Shown: one piece after another, positions 37,840 through 49,767 of the stretch
Position numbering within the stretch: position 1 is the stretch's first letter
Layout of the letters: each line of letters begins with the position of its first letter
DNA from: Cornus controversa
Lineage: Eukaryota > Streptophyta > Magnoliopsida > Cornales > Cornaceae
Direction: 5' to 3'
Length of the DNA stretch: 64,000 bases
Assembly: GCA_026545225.1 (NCBI GenBank)
Contig: CM048846.1
Coordinates: forward strand, 13,231,975-13,295,974
Position numbers and translations under genes: made by a program
The notes under the pieces: model-generated
The model's database searches: none
What the model was told of the DNA's origin: nothing
Seen by the model: only the letters and a program-made list of their open reading frames with translations

Positions 37840-38110
37840 CAGAGAGCTTAGATCCGAAAGATGAAGAGCGATACAAACTAAACGAAGAGCGAGAAGAAGG
37901 AAATGTATAGTGAAACCGACCACAGCTTGTCTTCACCCGAGCGAATTCACTTTTATTTGTCTGACGAAAATACCCTTATGTGGTTAGAACTTGGAAGTTG
38001 AGAGTTGAGTAAACACAGTTTCAAAGCGCATTGCACCAGGTTGTAGTAGTATGGATCCGTTTGATATTGATTTTTGTTTGAATTAAATATAATGATATTT
38101 TTTAAGATTT

Positions 38111-39935
38111 GGCCCAATTACACACAAATGAAACTTTTCAAACATTTTGCAATGACCTCTCCTCTAATGGAATTGAGTCAAACGACGTTAATTTCTTAGA
38201 ATGACCTCTCCTCTGATTCTTTTAATAATAAAACTGGCCTCTTCTCTGGTTCTTTTAATAATAAAACTGATAAAAAGTCTAAGATTGTGAATTGACATTT
38301 TTGCCCACCCATTTTTATAATTATTTTCTCTCTCCTCTTTTTTCTTCTTCCCTCGATCTGTTTCTCTTCGTCCTCTCCAACAGCACCACCACCCACAACC
38401 ACCACCGCCATAACCCCATCCACAGTAGTCGCCACCACCCACAACCGCCACCGTCACAACCCCCATCCATAGTAGTGGTAGCCACCGTTTCTTCCCTCTC
38501 TTTATTCTCTCTCTTATATGTGTGTATATATACAAACACACGCAGACATACATATATACACATCGCCACCATGGCCATCATCACCGATCTGTACCATGGC
38601 CATCATCACCAAAGCACAAACCCAGAATCTTTCTCTAGTTCCAAAAACTCAAAAGTTGCACCACCTAAAGTTCTCAAACAAAGAAATTCATATAGCATAA
38701 ACAGAGAAAGGCTACAATAAATGAAAATTTCAAAGCAGATTGTGAAGGAAAAGCTTTAGCCTCCAATCAAAGCTTTTGATGCATAGACACTTGTTAAATG
38801 CATACAACCCAAGATACTCATTTCACCAGACAAATCCTCTATATGTGTATATGTTTTTAGCATCGTATGTATGTGTATAAGTTTCACAACCTCATGTTTG
38901 CTATCTTGTTTGTTGTTTTTCTTGGGTTAGCCTTAGTTGCGGTGGTTGTTCACTTCCTCTTCTCGTTTTCTGTCCTTGTAGTCATGGCCATCACCACCGA
39001 TCTGCGCCACCATATATGGTGGATGACTCACCAAATTTAGACACAGAGCCTCTCCTCGACACAAAGAACTCATCAATCGATAACCATAAACCCACAATTA
39101 CCATCACCATCACCATCAGGCAAACCATTCCTACCTATACCAACCCCTAACTCCAAACCAAGATCTAGCTCCAAATCATTCAAAACACCAAATCAAGATC
39201 CAAATTTAGATCTGATGATGATACCTCGATCTCGTCGACAAGACCAGTAGGTTCGTATCGGCTATGATGGTGTCTGACATTGACTGTGTGTGTATGTATA
39301 TATATGCAAAAGAAGAGAAAATATATACATATATATATATATATATACATATATATATACATGATGGTCTTCAATGGCGTATGAAATTGTTGATGGATCT
39401 ATGGAGATGGTAATATGGCATATGGTGGTGGTTGGCAGTGGTTATGCTAATGGAGTGCTTCCACTTTTTCTTTCCCAAATCCTAACCCTAACCTTAAAAT
39501 TAAAATCAATTCACTATTCATTTATTTTTGAGTTATAATTTATTTTTAGTTATAGACCCACATATTTAATTAAAATATAATTAATACAAAAATTAAAGCA
39601 TAAACTGAATTCATAAGCATCTAAATGCACATTATATATATATATATATATATAAAGCCCTACAGTAACAGTGAGTTCTTATGCATTTAATATTCATTTT
39701 GATTAAATTTCATTTAAGGGTAAATTTGGCATAAAATATGAGGTATTTTTATAAATAAGTGACTTTGTAAAGGTAAGGAAAGATATTTCATATGGAGTGA
39801 GGGTATTTCGGTCAGTTCATGTATTTTTTGGATAGACTTCATTAGAAATTTGGACGAAGGGGTGCATTTGTAAATCGTTTGCAAACTTCAGGGGAGGTGA
39901 GTGCAAGAATTTCAAAAGGTTATTATATTTAACCC
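38111..39935. mobile_element. Possible MULE-like non-autonomous element (weak)
   Basis: The left end (from GGCCCAATTACAC) and the inverted right end (from GGGTTAAATATAA) align over about 55 bases, sharing CTTTTSAAA, TTGCAMT and ACCTCYCCT blocks at similar spacing. No matching target duplication was found. The interior is low-complexity (CCACCACC-type at 38370-38490, CATGGCCATCA repeats, telomere-like CCTAACCCTAACC at 39481), with (TA)n near 39325-39350. No gene is supported. Confidence 0.3.
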
Positions 39936-41894
39936 TTTTTGTTTTAGCATTAGTGTTTTGAATATTAATTGAAAACGTGTTTGGTAACATTGTTATGTTT
40001 CAAGATTTACAAAAACAGAAAATGCATAACATGTTTAATAACGTCAATGCGTTATGAAAAAATTAATACCAAAATACTAAAAATACGTTTAGTAGGTCAA
40101 ACTGTTGTCAAAAAATATTTGAAACACAAAATAGAAACATGTCTGGTAAAACATGTATTTGTTTTTTGTTTCAAGTCATTTGTTGAAATCTAAAAAATAT
40201 TAAAATTGACAAGTCTTGTTAATATTTTTATAAAAAATTGACAAAGTATTGTTATGAAATTTTAAAAGAATTGATTAAGTCTTGTTATATTTTTTAAATT
40301 TTTTGGCAAAGTCTAGTTTAAAATCTAGCATATTTGATTTACTATTATCCTGTTATTCTCATAAATCAATCATGCACTGCACAATTCTAAATATATATTT
40401 CAAACAACGTTCCAACACTACAAACTTCCAAAAAATATTAGATATATATTTCATTTTGCTCCAAAAGCAGGATTCTAACAATGGTGAATAAAAAAACTTA
40501 AAATATATAATTTACAAATAACTCCAAAATAAATAGCCCCAACTCTCTATTGGGACAAACCTTACAGATTTAGAAGATGACAATCACAATACATCATTTT
40601 CAACAATATCAGCATCATCCTCATGACTTTTTCAGTTCCATATACACAAAATAATAGTCAACAAATCAGCATTTCTAGAATTACTATAATAATATGAGCA
40701 CTGAAAAAAAGAACATCTAAAGAAAAAAGATGTACATTTTTTATGCTTATTTGGCAACACATTTCATCTTCATAGGAGTTATAGACCCAAGTTTTTGTCA
40801 CATGCACAAAAAATAGTATAAATCTTAACACTACCATAATTTTATAAATAATGAGTAATGAAAAATTTGAGAAATGCAACTTACAAGATGTACCTTTTTC
40901 ATGCTCATTTGTCAACACTGTCCATCCTCACATCAAAATCAACTTTACATGCACAATTTTAAACAAATCATTACCACCACAAACATAAGTTAATTAAGAA
41001 TATAAAATTTAGATGGAATCAAGTGTATACCTTTTTTCAATCTCATTTGAAGCTCATTTGAAAATAAACGATCCTTATTGCATCATCACAGTCTATCCTC
41101 CACTCAATATCAATCACAATATGTAATCCATTAAAGCATTGATAATATATTGCACACCATCTAATTTTTTAATAATATATTACGTGTCATCTAAGTTTTT
41201 AGTAATACATTCCAACATCATCTAAGTTTTTATTAATATATTACACAAATTCAAGTATATGCAATATATTACATATAACTCATTTCTCAACAACCACGAT
41301 GAGCAAGAAGAAGATGACAATCACAATACATATTATTGTAATTGTAACACAGCAACATTCATCATACAACAAGTATTTTTGTCTATATTGTTAATTTTGT
41401 ATCACTACAATGACACTCTCCAAGTCATCACCAACTTGTTGCCGCAACTTGTGCGCCTTGATGGAACTTATCCAACCATATAAATGCATGACAGTGTGAC
41501 TATAAAAATGTTATATCTATTTATGAAATCGTAAAACTTATATAATACCATTATATAATGGAGTCATCATCCTCGTCATCATCATCAAACAACGCTAATA
41601 CTGTCCTTATATCCATATACATAATATCCTATTTAAGAACAAAGTATCAAACATTATCAAATACAAATTATCGAGTAAGTAATATTACAGTTAACATACA
41701 GTCATCCAACATAAAGAATTTAGTATCAGTTAACATACAGTCATCTAGCATAGGAAAAAAGAAAATATAGCAATTAAAGTATAGTCATCCAACATAAAAA
41801 AAACTAAATAAAAAGTGTAAATAGTTCAGTACATACTAGTAATCACATAACATATACTCAAAGAAACTTTTCAACAATATCAAATATTCATCAC

Positions 41895-42963
41895 TCAACC
41901 AACCTTCCTCTCATCAGGAATGGAAAGAAGAAGTCTATCCATAATTCAGAATCATGTAACATCTTGGAGGCCTTAGTGTAATGCAAATCATCAATTCCTT
42001 ACAATTGAGTGAGGATCTTAATGCATAAGTTGAAGTTGTCCCTGTCCTTCTCTTTTTTAGAGGAAGAAAGACTTCCTCTCCTTTGTCACATGATGTCACA
42101 ACATTAGAAGATGAAGTTGTTGTCAAGATGGTCTTTTCAATCCTCTCAGTATGATTATTTTTATTCTCTGTCATGCATGTCATCATCATAAACATTGTGC
42201 AAGCCCAACTATCCTTCTTTGATTTCTTGCCTAAAGGTTGAGGGGAGGGACTCATATCAACACCCTCATCTTTAACTACATAATCACTGTCAGGACCACC
42301 ATCTGTGGTAGCTTGATGTGTGGACATTTGGGTCTGTGTAGGTGCCTTAATAGAAGAGCAGACATAACTACCGGAAGCATATGTATCCCCAAAAATGGTA
42401 GTCAACTTGTTGAATTATTTACATCTTTTTCTTTGAAATTTTTTAGCACCTTTCATGACCTACAAATTATTAACTTAACATTAAATTTTAAAAAACTTTA
42501 ATAGTTTATCCACTCCTAAGAATTATAACTTATATGATAAATAGATTAAATATAATTTAATTACTAACCTTGTTCCACAGTTTCCATCTTTCATCTTCTA
42601 CTTGAATTACGTATGTCTCACAGTTATACCCCACCTCAGTCTCAGATAACAATTTTTTAAAAATCTTTGTACTCTCCCCTCAAAGTGTTGAATTTTTTTT
42701 CTACATTGGTCCATCGTGTACTTCTTCCTAGTATTTTTTAACATTATGTCCATAATATGTTTCTACTCAATTGTATTAAAAGTGGTGCTAATACGATTTC
42801 TTTTCTGTAACTCTTCCTCCATCAAGAGAACAAATGCCTCTTGGTGGGCCTCACACCAAACTACCTTGCTTACTTCTGGTGTAATAGTTATACCACCCAC
42901 GTTATCTCTTGACAAATCAATTGAGTTAACATATTGCTCAACATTTTCATTATTCATGTCCAT
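41895..42963 (-). pseudogene. PIF/Harbinger ORF1 (Myb/SANT-like protein), decayed
   Basis: Exon 1 is 42963-42569 (donor GTTAGT) and exon 2 is 42459-41895. Exon 1 holds the Myb/SANT-like start, VVWCEAHQEAFVLLMEEELQ, then RNRISTTFNTIE, then a TAG where the family normally has Trp. Further on, in a shifted frame, comes LRGEYKDFKKLLSETEVGYN. Exon 2 starts VMKGAKKFQRK, then IFGDTYASGSYV (family L-x-x-IFGD-x-x-ATG), an acidic/Ser linker, a basic KKSKKD and a C-terminal piece ending IPDERKVG. ORF1 proteins of this family bind DNA and accompany the DDE transposase. At least one stop and two or more frame changes make it a relic. Confidence 0.72.
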
Positions 42964-42969
42964 CTTATA

Positions 42970-44513
42970 AAGGCATAAAAAAAATTGATGTTATCATTCA
43001 TGAAAACAAATCATATCAAAATAATTTACAACTTCAAGCAACAAAAATTTAATTCTATTGTTTAAGTACATTTAAATTTATCTTGGAAAAATAATGAAGT
43101 TAGTCTTGGTTATATTGCTTCACAGGTTTTCGGCAGAAGATGCCTAGATGTGGCAATCTAAAGAAAAGGAAGGATGCTAGAGTTAGTTTGATTCAAGGTA
43201 CACCCAAGAAACTAATCATGACAACAGACAAGACAGAACCATACTATAAAACCATAACAAAGCAGCAACAGCTGCTTCCACACTCAAGTATTAACCATAG
43301 ACACCAAGTCCTGAAACTGAAGTACATATGAATCCACCACATTCCAGATGATCTGCTTGGTAATGTAGATTTGACAAAAATGTGTGTATAGTGATATAGT
43401 CAAGAATTTAATTTAGTGGGGCAACATAAAACAATTTCAAGATTATTTTTTTTCATAGAAAAGGCAAGAATTTAGTTTAGTGGGCTCAGTTATTAGTCTT
43501 AGAGAGGGAAGTGAGTGACCCATTGAAGATTGTAATGGTGCAGGGATAGATAAATGGTTTCTAATTTGGTGGGAGGCTAGAGCTAGAATGGGTAGTGTAG
43601 TGTTATAGGACTAGCAAGTTACACATATGAGAAGTGATTAGCATGAATGTGCCATTGTAGCATGATTGTTGTACGAGATACCAAAATGAAATGGTTATAG
43701 ATCCATTTTTAATTGTGATGAGTAATTAAAGAATAAGAATGTGTGTTTTGGCTCATTATTAATCAAAATAAAATTTTTAAAAAATATATATAAGAATACA
43801 ACAAAAGTAAAGGTAGTAATCTTTCATTGACAAATTAAATGTTATTACACTTGTGCAACCTTTTCCAATCAAACTATAAAGCATCTTAAAAAGAATCAAC
43901 GATCAATACTCTAAACCAGTTAATCAATACTCAAATTCAGAACAATTTCTAGAGCAGATACATGGACGAAGAAAGACAACCAAAAGAAATAATGAAATTT
44001 TTTCAAAACACCAGTTGATCAATACCAGATTATCAAAAGCCTAACAAAGGAAAAATATATACAAAAGATCAGACAAAGCAAATATAGAGGAATTAAAATT
44101 CCCCAACTAGATTACAGATTCTGAAGATAGCAGATAAGATGCTCAATTGCAGAGACTAAAGAATATTTTTTAACCAAATTTAGAAGAATTTTAGCTACAC
44201 AAGTCAATGTAGATACAACAATGGTAAGAGATAGAAATTCATTTAAGTACATAATTACAGAATAGTTAAAAATACCCTAATCAAACTTGTGCTCTAATAA
44301 ATTAGAACCACGTTAGGCTATAAAATAATGATTAATGCAACCAAAATCAACCAACAATTTGATTAAAGTAACCCCCAAAATTCGAAACCCTAACCCCACC
44401 TATACCGATATATATACACAAAATATATATCCAAAATGTTCAAGTTCATGATTCTTGAATAGAAATCAACAATAAACGAAAGTGAAGAAACTGAGTAATG
44501 ACTCGGGAGTATA
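42970..44513. other. Interior of the PIF/Harbinger relic, no gene seen
   Basis: AT-rich sequence between ORF1 and the solo LTR. A short open frame at 43140-43331 has no recognisable motif. Confidence 0.5.
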
Positions 44514-44518
44514 CAACA

Positions 44519-47014
44519 TGTTGACCTTAACTCAAGGTTATTTGAGTAATTTTGATGATTACAATTTATTGAAGTGTAGATCTAATAAGTTTACTTGAGT
44601 ATTTATTTTACAAGGTATCACATTATCTCAAGTATCTTAATGACTTTAGACTTCAAAGGGACTTACAAGAAGATATATGAAGCCAATCTATTGAAGTGTA
44701 GATCTAGTAAGTTTACTTGAGTGTTCATTTTACAATGTATCACATTATCTCAATTATTTTAAAGGCTTTAAACTTTAAAGGGACTTATAAGAAGATATAT
44801 GAAGCCACGTGATCATGTAACTCAAAGATCAAAAATAAAGATCAATGGCAAGTTTAGTCTTGGTGAGTGTATAGGTAATCTTTGTAAAGTTATTTTGATG
44901 TACTCACTTGAAAATTCTAGGACCAATGCATTTCATAGATATCATTCATAAGTCCTTAGACCATAAACAATACGCCACATACTTCATTTAATTCATTTGG
45001 AATGGTTTTTAGGAATTAGAAAACTAAAGCTTAATTTGAACTTATATGTTTAAATTATAAAAAGCCTTAAGTAATATTGAAAGGATCTCCAATTGAAAAT
45101 ATCTTTAATTCTCAATATTTGCATTTAGTGAAGTATGAAGTTAAGGACCTTGGATTAAATTGATTTATTTCATAAGGCTATAGTTGACTTTGAGGAGGTT
45201 CAAGCTTGTTAAAATATCTTCCTTGAAGCTCATTTTCTTAAAACAAGATTCTAAGATCATATGCATATCATTCCTATATTCATATTGGTTCTTAACCTCT
45301 TAGAAATAGGACTTGATCACATTGAATCACACCTTAAAAGTCCTTGATGGTTTATGTTCATTTAGATTTCAAAATTCTATATTTTTCATGTTGAGCATAA
45401 ATCAGTCGACTTTTTCGATAGAACTTTTTGGTTTTTCTAGAATGTCAAAACAGTCAATTTATTTATTAAATAAGTCTACTTATGTTTTTAGATAAATCTT
45501 CTTAACAATCGACTTATTCCTTGAATAAGTCTACTTATGTTTTTAGATAAAGTTTCTTAACATTCGACTTATACATTCCCATCAGTCGACTTATTTCACC
45601 AGAACGTTTTTGGCACTTCTAGAGAGACAAAATAGTCGACTTATCTAGTTTCATCAGTTGACTTATATTGCAACAAATCTCAATTTTTGCTTTGAAAATA
45701 TAAAACAGACGACTATTCCTAAATGAACAGTCGATTATTTTATGCATAAGTCGACTATTTTTACGCATTTTAGATATGAACAGCTAGTTTACACATTTAA
45801 TATTTTTCAAGCACTTCCAAACGGTTAGAATTAGTTCTTGAATTATAAATACACCTCGTATATTCATTATACAAGTGTGAGAGACCACGACACCCATAGT
45901 TGATCATCCAATATTGGTTGAATCTATCACTGAGCTTAGAATTCATATTCTATAGAGATAGTCACCACACTTGACCATATTCTTCCAAACATCAATTCAT
46001 TTGTGATATTTCATTCATCATTCTAAAGTATAACTTTTTTATTGATTCATCAATTATAACTCTAGATTTGAGACAGTTTTGTATTTGTATATCTTGTCTA
46101 TTTAAGAGACACTCATTGTACACAAAACTTTTTATTTTTGAGAGAAGAAGACCAAGAGATTTTCTTGGCATGAGTAGCTTGGGGAAGCTTTGTAAGGGTT
46201 CTTTCTAAGCTTAAAAAAAGAGAAAGGTTCATTATCCACCTTATAAGGAGAATGATTGGGTAGCGCTCTCCGCCTATTAGAGTGAGTAATGACTATCTCT
46301 TTGCCATTAAAAGAGAAAGGAAACCCAAGTCATGTGCTTGACAAATAAGTTTTGGTGAGGTGTTCATCGGAGCAAAGAAGTCCAAGTAGTTCACTTAGCA
46401 ATTATATGGTTCGCTTTCCATCCTTAAGGGAAGCTCTACAGTGGAATCCTCAAGAGGTGCTCTGCAGGCATCGACGTAGGCAAGAGGGGCCGAACCATGT
46501 AAAAATCATGGTGTCACTTGGTTTGCATTTCTCCATCCTTAAACTATTTTATTTGATAACATTTTATTTATTTAAATTCCATATGCTTTATATATAAATG
46601 CTATAAGTTTATATCTTAATTCATATGAGGAGGATCAGATGAATGCTTGGAGTATATTGGTTGAGTTGTAGAATTGATTAAATTGTTAATCGATTGAACA
46701 TTTATTTGATTATCTTTTTTTCAATCAATTTGCATATCATGTGTTTGATAAAATGCGCAATCAACATTTTCACACACTACAAGCATGATATATCGCACTT
46801 ACATGAACACTTACATTTATTGTATCCATTAGATCATTTAAGTGCATAATAGATATAACATTCTCATTCCCACTTGTTGAATATATAAATTTATCAAGTG
46901 TTTGACAAAAGTCCAAACAAGCCTACTTTTGTCAAAATAAGTTAAACAAAAAAAATTTCATCATTTGCCTATTGTTCTTATTCACCCCTCTCTAGGGACA
47001 ATTCTTGGGTAACA
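44519..47014. mobile_element. Solo LTR, 2.5 kb, Copia (SIRE/Maximus-like)
   Basis: It begins TGTTGACCTTAACTC and ends GGGTAACA. Exact 5-bp target duplications CAACA lie at 44514-44518 and 47015-47019. Features such as CACCCCTCTCTAGGGACAA near the end and GACGTAGGCAAGAG with CCGAACCATGTAAA in the middle are typical of large SIRE-type Copia LTRs. A region of repeated AGTCGACTTAT-like motifs lies at about 45395-45770. No internal region remains, so it arose by LTR-LTR recombination after insertion into the Harbinger relic. Confidence 0.85.
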
Positions 47015-47909
47015 CAACACAAAAAAATGCACAAAAATCTCTCAAAATACAAAAATATGTACAAAAAGCTCTCAAAAATCAATCCAAAAATGAAGAAACT
47101 GCACGCATAGGAAAGAGGATTTTCTGAAACTTACTTTGATTTGAGATGATTTAATCCAATTGACGACAATCAAACTTTTCTTCGATTGTGTTTGCTATAG
47201 GTAGACGTCAACAACAGCCACAATTAAGAGAAGACAGAGCGTTGAATACTAAGTACAGAGTAGAAGATGAGAGAGAGCGTGAATGGAGTTGAGCAAGACT
47301 CAGGATAATCGATCAAAGAACAATACTCAGTGTTATGTGGTCGTTCAACAAAGATTAGGGTTTTAAGCGTGAATTGCCTTTGCATCATCGAATGGAGTTG
47401 AGAGCAAAATGATAGGATCGGGCCTTGCATTGTTTTCGTTTTTTGGTTTTGTGTGTGATGCGGGTGTTGCCTCTGCTATAGTAACTGTTATTAATTTTGG
47501 GTTAAAAAATTTACAAACATAATAATATCATGTATTGGGTGATATGAGTTTTGGGCCCAAATTGATATCGTTTTTAAACTTTCAAATTATATCACTTACC
47601 TGCCAAACATGTTTTGGGCCCAAAACTTGAAATCATAACACCAAAATATGCTATCCAAACAAGCCCTATGTCTTGATTGCACCCAAGACTGAGGCATATA
47701 TGTGCAAAATTTTAATGCATGTAGTCATGTAAAATTACTACTATTTTATTGATCAAATATGAATATTTAATTATAAAGAGCTCCACACACACTTGAACGA
47801 GTAAATAATGCAGGAACAGGTTTTCATGCCAATTTCACTGCTCTTGGGAAACCTCAACATTTACTTGACAAAACTTTAAATATTATTCAACAAAGAATGC
47901 GAACATCAA

Positions 47910-47991
47910 GTTGATATGTTTGAATGGTTAAGGAGACACACTTGAAATTTGTTGGGCTTCCCCCGCGCAGGTTCAAACCCTGCTGTCGACG
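47910..47991 (+). tRNA. tRNA-Ser(UGA)-like sequence, probably decayed
   Basis: The 82 bases fold as a class II tRNA: acceptor arms GTTGATA and TGTCGAC pair at all seven positions with two G-U wobbles. The A box is TGGTTAAGGAG and the anticodon loop CTTGAAA carries TGA. A long variable arm follows, then a T arm GCAGG-TTCAAAC-CCTGC (B box GGTTCAAACCC). Against the plant tRNA-Ser(UGA) sequence recalled from memory, most changes are C-to-T or G-to-A, including two at CpG sites. The anticodon stem has one mismatch. No CCA is encoded, as expected. It is followed by no clear T-run terminator within 20 bases, so I favour a pseudogene, but transcription is possible. Confidence 0.65.
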
Positions 47992-48017
47992 TTAGAAAGT
48001 GATTGGATTAAAAATCC

Positions 48018-48418
48018 TATTATCTCTTCTATTTTTTTAAATATATATATATAATATACAAACACATAAAGAAATTTTCTTTTGACAAAAGGTGACAAAA
48101 GACTCGAGAGGACCCTACTTATTATCTTCTATTTTTTTAAATATAATATATACAAACACATAAAGAAATTTTCTTTCGACAGAAGGTGACAAAAGACTCG
48201 AGAGGACTCTACTTATTATCTTCTATTTTTTAAAATATATATATATAATATATACAAACACATAAAGAAATTTTCTTTCGACAGAAGGTGACAAAAGACT
48301 CGAGAGGACCCTACTTATTATCTTCTATTTTTTAAAATATATATATATAATATATACAAACACATAAAGAAATTTTCTTTCGACAGAAGGTGACAAAAGA
48401 CTCGAGAGGACCCTACTT
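48018..48418. repeat. Minisatellite, four units of about 93-105 bp
   Basis: The unit runs from TATTATCTTCTATTTTTT, through a (TA)n stretch and CAAACACATAAAGAAATTTT, to GACTCGAGAGGACCCTACT. Copies start at about 48018, 48119, 48212 and 48314. They differ mainly in the length of the (TA)n stretch; units 2-4 share changes that unit 1 lacks (TTCGACAGAAGG against TTTGACAAAAGG), so unit 1 is the oldest or an outlier. Confidence 0.9.
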
Positions 48419-48540
48419 TATTCAAGACGAACAAGTTTTTTGAATGACCTCCTTCCTTGTGGAAGGGTATCTCAAATTTTACCAAGTTTGTGTTGTTTTT
48501 TAGGTTCTAAGATCTCCACTTTCTTAAGTTCTCTACCTTC

Positions 48541-48575
<35 letters not shown>

Positions 48576-48952
48576 ATGCCTTTTGCTTCATCGGTCTGTA
48601 TTTACCACATTTATTAGAGTTGATTAATCAAAATCATATTTTGCATAAAAGTATAAAACTATCAATCTAGCCGGCTAATTAGTAATCAACATATAGAAGA
48701 AAGAAGCTTCATGGGTACAGTGTTCAAGAATAATGTTCCTCATATTTCATGTAAACAAATTAAGCCACCAACCAACATTAATACTAAGATCTTAAAAATA
48801 CAAGTATCTTAAAAATACAAGTCCAGTAAAGAAAATTTTATTTAAAAGAAGAAAAGAAAAGGGAAGGAACAAGAAGCCCATCAAGAGAGAGAAATATTGA
48901 ACTTAGACACAATCTCTTTTACATATGGGAATGAAATTATTTGGAGTTTGGA

Positions 48953-49165
48953 TCAATCAGCATGTATGTGAATACCAACGGCAATGAGCAAGATAGTGAG
49001 TATACAAGAGTATAGGATGGCATGAACCAGAATTGAAATCCCACTGGTGTACATGTTGCCAAACTCTATCACCCTCGTCCTCGCCGGCAGTTGGAATAGT
49101 AGCCCTGGTGACAAGAGGATGAACAAAATCACCGACACCACGACAGGTCCCCAATCAGCACTCAT
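48953..49165 (-). CDS. DUF3339 small membrane protein
   Basis: Single exon of 70 aa, MSADWGPVVVSVILFILLSP then GLLFQLPARTRVIEFGNMYT. This is the plant-specific DUF3339 family (usual length 65-75 aa), with its MADWGP start, SPGLLFQLPG-like motif, VEFGNM-like motif and C-terminal IHIH. There are two membrane segments (about 6-26 and 44-64) separated by a short loop with the conserved Arg/Glu residues. The function of the family is unknown. It is transcribed away from the neighbouring plus-strand gene at 49768, about 600 bases off, so the two may share an upstream region. The longer in-frame extension upstream of this Met (to 49450) is AT-rich leader, so the conserved Met at 49165 is preferred. 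Confidence 0.93.
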   Translation of the reverse strand: MSADWGPVVVSVILFILLSPGLLFQLPARTRVIEFGNMYTSGISILVHAILYSCILTILLIAVGIHIHAD

Positions 49166-49520
49166 CTCTGTGTATAAACTATAAAATGTATAGATATATA
49201 AGAATGAATATATATTTAATAGTATTGCTGTGTAAGTATAGAAGTGGGTGAGGCAAAGTAATGTCCTTTGCAAATATGTAGATGGATGTATATATATATG
49301 TTTGGGACTGATTATAAATCTTAGTGAAGAAGGAGATGGTGATGCTAAACTTGGAGACGAAGAAGAGGGTGGGTTTAGAAGGGAGGAAAGGCATGTTATG
49401 GCGGTGGGGTTTTGCTTTATGCACACCCAAAGAAGCATTATTTTCTTCATTAGCTTCCAATAATAGTGGGCTTGTCATGTGTAAAGTTTGAGGAGCTAAA
49501 ACTAAAATGGTAATGGATCA

Positions 49521-49699
49521 GGCCCATAATGATATTGGGCTAACAATTCAGGTTGAGGCCCATACTTTGACTCGATGTAGCTAGAAATGACAACCGTGGC
49601 TGTTCATTTTTCTTTACGACAATTTTAGATCGAGAAGCCCTAAACAGCGATTCTGTCATCGCTGGTTCTATTCTAATCCAAGAAATCTCTAAAACCCTA
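49521..49699 (+). promoter_or_regulatory. Site II (GGCCCA) and telo-box elements upstream of the small membrane-protein gene
   Basis: GGCCCA occurs at 49521-49526 and 49557-49562, TGGGC at about 49536-49540, and AAACCCTA at 49692-49699, with the start codon at 49768. Site II motifs with a telo-box are the known TCP-dependent arrangement in promoters of plant translation and mitochondrial genes. The motifs are seen; their activity is inferred. Confidence 0.6.
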
Positions 49700-49767
49700 C
49701 AATTATAGTTATATAGAGTGATAGAGTAAGACAGGGTGTCTTATATATTCCGATTCGTGGATCAAAA

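Larger units (their letters stand above)
39975..47666 (-). mobile_element. PIF/Harbinger relic with Myb-like ORF1, hosting a solo LTR
   Basis: The right end, read inward, starts GGGCTTGTTTGGATAGCATA. The left end near 39975-40010 reads AACGTGTTTGGTAACATTGT, a plausible decayed inverted partner. The only recognisable coding is the Myb/SANT-like ORF1 at 41895-42963. I found no DDE transposase. The element is expanded by a 2.5-kb solo LTR at 44519-47014. The left boundary is approximate and no 3-bp target duplication could be confirmed. Confidence 0.5.

Noticed and set aside
38188-38720. Several open frames on both strands with Pro/His- or Gly/Val-rich products
   Set aside because: They are translations of CCACCACC-type low-complexity DNA and of simple repeats, in overlapping frames on both strands.
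48018-48418. CRISPR-like array
   Set aside because: The four units are whole-unit tandem repeats with no distinct spacers, in a plant nuclear context.
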